From: Myxococcota bacterium
GTDB taxonomy: Bacteria > Myxococcota > XYA12-FULL-58-9 > JALHOP01
DNA length: 64,000 nt
Reading direction: 5' to 3'
Assembly (NCBI GenBank): GCA_022842935.1
Contig: JALHOP010000006.1
Location: forward strand, 62,001-126,000
The position numbers and the translations under genes were made by a program. Under the pieces are notes generated by a model. That model was not told the DNA's origin, searched no databases, and was given only the letters and a program-made list of their open reading frames with translations. Shown here piece by piece: positions 57,700 through 64,000 of the stretch; position 1 is the stretch's first letter; every line of letters begins with the position of its first letter.

Positions 57700-58350
57700 T
57701 CAGTTCAGGCAGCTCGCGCTGCGGTCGTCTTCTGGAGATGTACCATCGCAGAGCTCACGTAGGTTGGTACAGCTATCCGCGTCCAGATCGAGAATTTCCG
57801 CTATCTCGGTCGGATCGCGGCAGTCGGACTCCACCGCCGCGGTGCCCGCCTCGCTTGCAATGAGAGAGCGGGCAAAGCAAATGGCGCCGCTGAGCGGTCG
57901 CTTGGGCCCAGCGAGCACCTCGCGCAGAGTGGCGACTTCGTCGTCCGTGTCGACGTAAAGACCGCGCGAGCCATCGTCGCTGAAGACGACGGAGACCGCG
58001 CCCGCGCTGTCCATGAGTCGCTGCGGCGTCAGGTCAGCCTCGGTAATCGCGTAGCGCAACGGCACGGCGCGACCATTGCGCGGCACGCCAAGGCGAAGAA
58101 CGAGGAAGCGCGTGATGCCGGTCGGTATACCGCGACAGGTTCCGCTCGCGCGTCCGGCGTCATCGACGCTCAAATCGCATGGGGGCAGGTTGCCGCTGAT
58201 GAAAAGGGTCGCCGCGAGGCCCGCAACACGGTTCGAGCCACAACGAAGCTCGGAGGCCTCGGGGGGCACCACCAGATTGACGTCGATGTCGTCGCTACCA
58301 CAAGCGCAGGAAAACGCTATAGCAGACATAGTCAGCAGCCGCCCACTCAT
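57700..58350 (-). CDS. Lipoprotein of the kinase operon
   Basis: 216 aa. N-terminus SGRLLTMSAIAFSCACGSDD is a short lipoprotein-like signal with two Cys at the cleavage area. The body has several Cys and Asp residues and no known domain. Its start overlaps the stop of the preceding gene by 4 nt, and it is the last member of a kinase/exported-protein/lipoprotein operon. Confidence 0.7.
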   Translation of the reverse strand: MSGRLLTMSAIAFSCACGSDDIDVNLVVPPEASELRCGSNRVAGLAATLFISGNLPPCDLSVDDAGRASGTCRGIPTGITRFLVLRLGVPRNGRAVPLRYAITEADLTPQRLMDSAGAVSVVFSDDGSRGLYVDTDDEVATLREVLAGPKRPLSGAICFARSLIASEAGTAAVESDCRDPTEIAEILDLDADSCTNLRELCDGTSPEDDRSASCLN

Positions 58351-59042
58351 CGAAGCTCGAGCCCCTGCGAGCGGACTTCGAAGTCCACGCGGTCGGGGTA
58401 GTCACGGCCACCGCCCGCGGTTGCAAGGATGACGATGCCTACTGTCGCAAGCAGCGCCCCGCCGGCGGCGTACCAGACCCAGCGCTTGCAATAAAACGGC
58501 GCCGTGTCGTCGTTGGGTTCGCAGCGTCCCATGACGCCGCGCGTCTCTGCTCCCGCCGGCAAGGCTTTTGCCTCTTCGACGGCGGTACCGTGCTCTTCCG
58601 CCACGGCCGGCAGCGCGATGACCCCAGGGAGCGGGCATCCGGGTGCACGCTTGACCGCTCTCGCGAACAAAGGCGTCTCGGGGCTGCCAGCCCGTGCGGG
58701 ACCGTTGCCGTTTTCGTCGAACACCTCGACGAAATAAGCGAGCGCGCCGGTTAGTTCGCTCTTGGGAATGGTTGCGCGCCACGCATCGCCCTCACGTGTG
58801 AAGTTGACGTGCTTCCAGGTCTTCTCGCTGACCAAACGATAGACCAGCTTGGGCTCGAAGAGCTGCGATTCATCGGCGAAGCGCGCCGCGACGGTGAACG
58901 GCCGATCTTTCTGAAAGACCTCACATGGGGTGAAGGCAATGACCGGAGGAACGTCGTCCCCGCTCTGCGCATGCGCGCGGGTCGGGAGAACGGCAACCAG
59001 AGCGGCGAGTACCAACGTGCAAGCGCGGCGGATGCCGTTCAT
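58347..59042 (-). CDS. Exported membrane-anchored protein of the kinase operon
   Basis: 231 aa. A signal peptide (RACTLVLAALVAVLPTRAHA) leads a beta-sandwich-like domain (VIAFTPCEVFQKDRPFTVAA...ALAYFVEVFDENGNG). A C-terminal transmembrane helix (WYAAGGALLATVGIVILATA) and a short tail follow. It overlaps the kinase gene and the lipoprotein gene by 4 nt each, suggesting that the three products act together at the envelope. Confidence 0.75.
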   Translation of the reverse strand: MNGIRRACTLVLAALVAVLPTRAHAQSGDDVPPVIAFTPCEVFQKDRPFTVAARFADESQLFEPKLVYRLVSEKTWKHVNFTREGDAWRATIPKSELTGALAYFVEVFDENGNGPARAGSPETPLFARAVKRAPGCPLPGVIALPAVAEEHGTAVEEAKALPAGAETRGVMGRCEPNDDTAPFYCKRWVWYAAGGALLATVGIVILATAGGGRDYPDRVDFEVRSQGLELR

Positions 59043-60943
59043 CGCGTGCGCCGCAGCGTAACGTGCAGCTTCCGACCTTCTTTGGGATTCGCGAGGTCAC
59101 AGGTGACCATTCCTTCTACGGCGCGCACGGTCTGGGGCGAGCGACCCGATGTCGCGTTGTTGCAGGTCACGATGGCCCAAGGGTCGGGCTCGAGCGTGAA
59201 GCTCATGACATCGTCGAGTACGGCATAGCGTACAGTCAGGGCGAACGGGTCGGCGGTCACGTCGCTACCCGAACCGACGACGAAGTCACCGCCTGCGTCA
59301 GCGATACGCACGCTTTGACCCCTGCCGCCGCGCGTGAGCTTCAGCGAAGGCTCGGTGACGACTTGTACGCTGCCCAAGCCAGACGTTGCGCCCTTGGCGT
59401 GGGTCTCGGCTGGCGCGGGTGCCGTGGCCTTTGGCTCTTTCTTTTCGGTCTTTTCTTTCTCTGGTTTGTCGCGCGCTGGGCTTCCAACAGCCGGTGCGCC
59501 GCGGCCGGACTTGATAATCATCTCGTCGATTCTGGGACGCATCGGTTCGGCGACCTTGGCGCGTTCGATGAGGCGGCGGACCGCCGGATCATTCACATCG
59601 ACTTCGCCAGCGCGTGGCTGACCCAAGATGCGCCGCGCCTCTTCCACCGCAACCGCGTGACGATGAGCGATTGTGGCCCGCGTGATCCACACAGAGCCCG
59701 CGACCGTGACGAGGACGATCAAGGCCAGCGCCGCGAAGAAGGGAAGGCGCGATTGCACCATCAGCCCGGCTTCTTCGGCAAGTGTGCGGCCGCTACTACG
59801 CCGTTCGCGAGCGATGGTGCTGCCGTTCGTCTCCATCGGCTCAAGCTGCGAGGCGCGGGAAGCAGCGTTGACGTCGGCGGCTTCGCCAGGCGTCAGCTGG
59901 CGTGTCTGGCGCTCACGAGGTGTCGGTCCGCGACCTTGATTGCGCTCTTTGCTGAGCTGGAACTCGGTCTGGGTGTTTTCGAGCGCGGCAGCAATGATGC
60001 GACGCTCGCTCGCGATTTGCTCCTCGAAGATGTCCGCCATGTAGGCGGCGAGCGAGGTCGGCGGCTGCTCGAGGTCGCCGCTGCGCAAGAGCGCGTGTAG
60101 GTCGTCGGCGAGCTCGCTGCAGTCGCTATAGCGTTCGCTCAGTTTCTTGGCGAGGGCCTTCGAAATGATGGGGTCGAACGGCGCGAGTTTACGGCTGTGC
60201 TGCGACACCGGCGGTGGCTCTAGGCGCTGAATGGCGTCCATCGAGAGCACCGCGTTCGACTTGACGAACGGGTTGCTGCCAGTGAGCGTTTCATAGAGGC
60301 AAATGCCGACCGAAAAAATGTCGCTGCGCTTGTCGAGCGGCTGAGCGGCGCTTTGCTCGGGCGACATGTAGACGAACTTGCCCTTGATGGTGCCTGTCTC
60401 GGTGCGTTCGCCGGATGCGCCGCTCTTGGCGATACCGAAGTCGATGAGCTTCAAGTCTCCGCTATAGGAGATGAGCAAGTTTGCGGGGTTGACGTCGCGG
60501 TGAATGATCGACAGCTCGCTGCCAGAGAGGCCGGTAGCGTTGTGCGCGAAAGAGAGACCAGAGCAGAGGTCCGCAATGACGGTTGCGGCGTGGGCGGCTG
60601 GCACCGACTCGCCCAGCTTGCGCGCGCGGTCGATGACCTCGCGGAGCGGCTTACCCGCCACGTATTCCATGGCGAGGTAATACGAGCGCTCGATCTCACC
60701 CATCTCGTAGATTTGCACGATATGCGGGTGCGAGAGCTGCGCGGCGATGCGCGCCTCGGCGAAGAACATGTTGACGAACTGATCGTTCGCCGTGTGGTGA
60801 GGGAGGATACGTTTGATGACCAGGAGCTTCTTGAAGCCGACGGGACCGCGGAGCTTCGCGAGAAAGATCTCCCCCATGCCGCCCATCGCGAGCCGCTTGA
60901 TCAGGAAGTACTTCCCGTATGTGGTGCCTTCGCCGCCGATCAT
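59039..60943 (-). CDS. Membrane-bound Ser/Thr protein kinase (PknB/Pkn type)
   Basis: 634 aa. Kinase domain at residues 10-280 with the Gly loop (LAMGGMGEIFLAK), Lys44, HRD at 148-150, DFG at 168-170 and MSPEQ in the activation segment, so it should be active. One transmembrane helix lies near residues 405-425 (LPFFAALALIVLVTVAGSVW). A charged linker and a beta-rich C-terminal sensor domain follow. Kinases of this plan are abundant in Myxococcota. First gene of a three-gene coupled operon. Confidence 0.93.
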   Translation of the reverse strand: MIGGEGTTYGKYFLIKRLAMGGMGEIFLAKLRGPVGFKKLLVIKRILPHHTANDQFVNMFFAEARIAAQLSHPHIVQIYEMGEIERSYYLAMEYVAGKPLREVIDRARKLGESVPAAHAATVIADLCSGLSFAHNATGLSGSELSIIHRDVNPANLLISYSGDLKLIDFGIAKSGASGERTETGTIKGKFVYMSPEQSAAQPLDKRSDIFSVGICLYETLTGSNPFVKSNAVLSMDAIQRLEPPPVSQHSRKLAPFDPIISKALAKKLSERYSDCSELADDLHALLRSGDLEQPPTSLAAYMADIFEEQIASERRIIAAALENTQTEFQLSKERNQGRGPTPRERQTRQLTPGEAADVNAASRASQLEPMETNGSTIARERRSSGRTLAEEAGLMVQSRLPFFAALALIVLVTVAGSVWITRATIAHRHAVAVEEARRILGQPRAGEVDVNDPAVRRLIERAKVAEPMRPRIDEMIIKSGRGAPAVGSPARDKPEKEKTEKKEPKATAPAPAETHAKGATSGLGSVQVVTEPSLKLTRGGRGQSVRIADAGGDFVVGSGSDVTADPFALTVRYAVLDDVMSFTLEPDPWAIVTCNNATSGRSPQTVRAVEGMVTCDLANPKEGRKLHVTLRRTR

Positions 60944-61063
60944 TTCAGACCACGCCGCCCTACGAGGATCGCTCGCGACGGGTATCGAGGAAGTCTAGAA
61001 GTGGCTGAATATGTGGTCAAGCAAAGCTACGACCTTGCTTCACAAACGGTATGGCAGCGGTGT

Positions 61064-62005
61064 TCAAGCAGCCGCGACGTCGAAGCGGGCGCCGACCGCA
61101 ATGCCGCGCCCAGCCACCCACGCTGAGGCAGGTATCATGCGCTTACCGGGGAGCTGAACCTCCTCGAGCAGCAGCCCGTCGCGACCACACGCGACCACAA
61201 CGCCAGTCTTGTCCGCGGAAAGCACGGTACCTGACGGACCGACACCATCGACGTGTCGAGCCTTTCCAATGGCAACTGGTTGGCCGCCCAGCATGACGCG
61301 GGCGCCGGGCCAGGGCGTCATGGCCCGCACCTGCCTCTCGAGGTCGGCGGCCGGGTGCCTTAAGTCGAGCATGCCGTCGCTCTTGGCGAGCGGGGGGGCG
61401 TGGGTAACGCCCTCGGCGGCTTGTGGCTTTGCCTGCAGCTCACCGAGCAAGATCTTCGATAGTGTCTGCAATAGCGTACGAGCACCGAGCTCTGCGAGCT
61501 TGGGCGTGAGAGTCGCCGTGGTGTCATCTGCGCCGATGGACAATCGGGCCTCGGCGTAGACTGGGCCGGTGTCGAGCCCCGCTTCCATACGCATGATGTC
61601 GACCCCGGTTTCGGCGTCGCCTTTCCAGATCGCGTAAGCAATGGGCGCTGCCCCGCGCCAGCGCGGCAGCAGCGAGGCGTGGACGTTGATGCAGCCATGT
61701 TTTGGGACCGCGAGCAGCGTCGGGGTCAGGATGCGGCCGTATGCCGCCACGACGGCGACGTCTGGCGCGAAGCGAGCGAAGGTCTCTGCGGTCTCTGGGA
61801 CCTTCATCTTGGCCGGCTGGAAGACGGGGATGCCGTGGGCAAGCGCAACTTGTTTCACTGGCGACGCGGTGAGCACTTGGCCGCGGCCGACCGGCCGATC
61901 GGGTTGGGTGATCACACCGACCACGTCGTACTCGGGCGCTTCGATGAGCGCACGCAACGACGGCACCGCGAACTCGGGCGTGCCCATGAATACGACGCGA
62001 GCCAT
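61064..62005 (-). CDS. fmt: Methionyl-tRNA formyltransferase
   Basis: 313 aa, normal length. It formylates initiator Met-tRNA using 10-formyl-tetrahydrofolate. Key segments are MGTPEFAVPSLRALIE at the start, HASLLPRWRGAAPI (catalytic Asn-His-Asp region) and the C-terminal OB-fold domain. It lies 59 bp after def; the pair is a common arrangement. Confidence 0.95.
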   Translation of the reverse strand: MARVVFMGTPEFAVPSLRALIEAPEYDVVGVITQPDRPVGRGQVLTASPVKQVALAHGIPVFQPAKMKVPETAETFARFAPDVAVVAAYGRILTPTLLAVPKHGCINVHASLLPRWRGAAPIAYAIWKGDAETGVDIMRMEAGLDTGPVYAEARLSIGADDTTATLTPKLAELGARTLLQTLSKILLGELQAKPQAAEGVTHAPPLAKSDGMLDLRHPAADLERQVRAMTPWPGARVMLGGQPVAIGKARHVDGVGPSGTVLSADKTGVVVACGRDGLLLEEVQLPGKRMIPASAWVAGRGIAVGARFDVAAA

Positions 62006-62064
62006 ACAGCCTCAGCGCATAACCCGCGTTCGCGTTGCTCCGCAACCTCGGCGCTGCGCGTCGG

Positions 62065-62649
62065 TTAGAGGTTCTGCGCAGCCTCGACGCCGTCGTCGGT
62101 CTCTTCGCTCTTTAGCCGCACCATCTTTCGCTTGATGACGTCACGCTTGAGCTTCGAGAGGTAGTCGACGAACATCTTGCCGTTCAGATGATCGATCTCG
62201 TGCTGCAGACAGACGGCAAAGAGGCCATGCGCATCGAGCTCGTACGGCTTGCCAGTCGGGTCGAACGCTTTAACGATGACATGCTCGCGACGTTTGATGT
62301 CCTCGGTGATGCCGGGGACTGAAAGACATCCTTCGTTCCAGGTGATGTCGCCGTCCCCGCTGACGAGCTCCGGGTTGATGACTGCGAGCGGCCCCTTGTA
62401 GCCCCATGCATTCAGCTCGTCTTTGACCTCGGGGTCTTTCTCGGCGTCGTTTCGGGGATCGAGGTCGATCACGATCACCCGCTGGCCGACCGCGATCTGC
62501 GTGGCGGCGAGGCCGATACCGCGCGCCTTGTACATGGTGTCGAACATGTCGGCGACGAGCGTGCGCAGGGCATCGTCGAACTGGGTGACAGGCTTGGCGA
62601 CTTCGGCGAGGGCCGCATCGGGCCACACGACGATTTTGCGGACGGTCAT
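62065..62649 (-). CDS. def: Peptide deformylase
   Basis: 194 aa from the ATG of MTVRKIVVWPDAAL. The metal site is formed by EGCLSVPG and QHEIDHLNG, and GIGLAATQI is the third conserved motif. It removes the formyl group from nascent proteins. An in-frame upstream start (62685) would add 12 unlikely residues. Divergent from the methyltransferase gene. Confidence 0.95.
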   Translation of the reverse strand: MTVRKIVVWPDAALAEVAKPVTQFDDALRTLVADMFDTMYKARGIGLAATQIAVGQRVIVIDLDPRNDAEKDPEVKDELNAWGYKGPLAVINPELVSGDGDITWNEGCLSVPGITEDIKRREHVIVKAFDPTGKPYELDAHGLFAVCLQHEIDHLNGKMFVDYLSKLKRDVIKRKMVRLKSEETDDGVEAAQNL

Positions 62650-62756
62650 GCGCCAATATTGACCACGCGTTTTCGAGGTTGGCAAGGCAGCCTTCGCGCT
62701 GCCCTTAAGCCGACAGCGGGCGCGGCGCGGGGTGCCGACATGTCAGCGCGTACGGG

Positions 62757-62783
62757 ACAACGCGCTCGCGCGGCCGCCGATAG
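62757..62783 (+). promoter_or_regulatory. Sigma-28-like promoter, site I
   Basis: ACAA at 62757-62760, 15 bp, GCCGATAG at 62776-62783. It points into the methyltransferase gene. The predicted transcript start near 62790 would leave the GTG at 62792 leaderless, which favours the ATG at 62966 as translation start. Confidence 0.6.
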
Positions 62784-62965
62784 TCTTGGGTGTGAACGTG
62801 ACGAACGATAATGGTGGCGGGTGTGCCTTCGGGGCCGAGCCATGTCGTGACGTCGCGCGCAGTCAACAGGCAAGCCCGAGGGTCGCGCCGCCGCCGCTCC
62901 GCACCGCTAAGGCCGAAGCGTGCGAGAGCCCGCTGCCTAGCGCTAGCGCTCAGAAGGCCTCCGCC

Positions 62966-64000
62966 ATGGTCACCGGGCGTGCTGACGCGCGGGGTCCGAT
63001 CGTACGCCACCGGGTTGATGTCACGCGCGATGGCCAGACACTCGCGCGACACGGCATGTCTGACCTCGATATTCAGCCGCTGTCGCGCCACATGATGCTC
63101 GAGCGCCTCGAGGCGCGCACCGACCTCGAAGAGGCGGAGCTCAGAGGCCTCCGAGTTGCCCCCAACGACTCGCGTATCGCGCATCTCGTCGCTCGCAGCT
63201 ACCTGGCTGAGCGTGGCTTGGTGTCGTTGAGTCCCGCGGAGCGCGAGGAGCTACGTGTCCACTACCAGAGGCGCGCGCTCGATGACCGCATTCGCAACTT
63301 TGGGAATATGCCAGTAACGCTGGCCGAGTTCTGCGAGCTGACGGAGCTGCTGTCGAGGCGTGACGGTGCGAGCGTGACGCGCGCCGAGGTGGACGCGTGT
63401 ATCGCGGCGCTACCCACGAAGGTCAGCCCATTTCCCACGGCCAAGGGGTTTACCGGGGCAGCGCCTACCGGTCTCGAGCGCTTGTTCATGCGTGGCGTCA
63501 TCCCAATCGGCGACTGGTTTCACACGCGGGCCCCTGGGGCGCTGTCACCGAGCGAGGCCATTACGTGCCTTCGCGACGGGGTTCGGACGCGACGTTTTCT
63601 GGAGGCCGTTTGCAATGATGTCGAGACGCTAGCTAAGCGCCGCGAACACGCGATCGAGGTTCTCGATGCCGGGTGCGGTGGCGTGCCCATCATGGGCATC
63701 TACGCGGCTCTCGTCGACACCCGCGTGCGCGTGACCTGCCTCGAGCTCAATCCCGTCTCCGCTCGCATGGCGCGCGCAGTCGTCGCCGCCGCGGGTTTGC
63801 AGGACCGCATCGACGTGATCTGCGCCGACGCCATCACCTACCGAGCGCGCGGGCCGGTCGACTTGCTGGTCTCCGAGACGATGCACAGCGGCCTCATTGC
63901 GGAGCCCATTGTCGCGATCCTCGACAACTTGGCTCCGCAGGTTGCACGCGATGGGCTCGTGCTTCCACGGGCCGTCGATGTCAAAGCGAGCCTGGTGGGG
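62966..64000 (+). CDS. PRMT-like SAM-dependent methyltransferase (3' end outside window)
   Basis: 345 aa visible, no stop before the window edge. The start is the ATG with AGAAGG 8 bp upstream; the frame stays open back to a GTG at 62792. Residues 1-215 are a helical region of unknown family. The Rossmann methyltransferase core follows, with motif I VLDAGCGGVP (residue 232), post-I CLELNP and SETMHSGLIAEP at residue 303. The last resembles the double-Glu loop of protein arginine methyltransferases, whose two glutamates hold the target guanidinium. With a sigma-28-like promoter upstream it is a candidate secreted effector; a housekeeping role is not excluded. Confidence 0.78.
   Translation, partial: MVTGRADARGPIVRHRVDVTRDGQTLARHGMSDLDIQPLSRHMMLERLEARTDLEEAELRGLRVAPNDSRIAHLVARSYLAERGLVSLSPAEREELRVHYQRRALDDRIRNFGNMPVTLAEFCELTELLSRRDGASVTRAEVDACIAALPTKVSPFPTAKGFTGAAPTGLERLFMRGVIPIGDWFHTRAPGALSPSEAITCLRDGVRTRRFLEAVCNDVETLAKRREHAIEVLDAGCGGVPIMGIYAALVDTRVRVTCLELNPVSARMARAVVAAAGLQDRIDVICADAITYRARGPVDLLVSETMHSGLIAEPIVAILDNLAPQVARDGLVLPRAVDVKASLVG

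Noticed and set aside
62705-63184. Minus-strand open frame of 159 codons near the right end
   Set aside because: It lies opposite the methyltransferase gene and over its promoter; the plus frame runs into a clear SAM-binding motif.

Overview
The window is high-GC chromosomal DNA, most likely from a Myxococcota (former Deltaproteobacteria) organism. The basis is a MYXO-CTERM-like sorting tail (8382-10040), a Myxococcus-type membrane Ser/Thr kinase, and a non-flagellar type III secretion system (T3SS) of the secretin-poor kind known from Myxococcales. No tRNA, rRNA, CRISPR array or insertion sequence was recognised.

Layout. 1-6945: membrane protein, a circularly permuted ATP-grasp-like protein, glutaryl-CoA dehydrogenase, a ketosynthase with a degenerate second KS-like domain, an acyl carrier protein and a DMT exporter. 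7083-8238: two small genes behind near-identical promoters. 8382-16429: MYXO-CTERM protein, aconitase, TetR regulator, a membrane protein and a chemoreceptor. 16555-42979: the T3SS locus, with sctI, sctJ, a FliG-like sctK-position gene, sctL, sctN, sctO, sctP, sctQ, a fliO-like gene, sctR, sctS, sctT and sctU, LcrH/SycD-like TPR chaperones and candidate secreted proteins. A GNAT acetyltransferase, a Kup K+ transporter and a beta-propeller lipoprotein lie among them. 43272-52388: an RND efflux operon with two pumps (MdtABC-like). 54131-57679: a FliA/WhiG-type sigma factor, a TPR chaperone and further secretion-associated genes. 57700-62649: a kinase operon, fmt and def. 62966-end: a PRMT-like methyltransferase, cut by the window edge.

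The most interesting signal is regulatory. Nine intergenic sites share the pattern [GA]CA[AC]-N15-[GC]CCGATA[AC] (N16 in one case). This is the architecture of sigma-28 (FliA) promoters, TAAA-N15-GCCGATAA, with an altered -35. They lie upstream of small or secreted-looking genes, sctI, and the PRMT-like methyltransferase, but not upstream of the main export-apparatus operons. Together with the resident FliA-type sigma factor this suggests a flagellum-style late-gene regulon rewired to a non-flagellar T3SS. The system also keeps FliO- and FliG-like parts. sctV, sctC, sctD and a needle gene are not in this window.

The sequence directly shows the promoter pattern, gene order and motifs. Substrate or effector status, and the link between the sigma factor and the promoters, are inferences.
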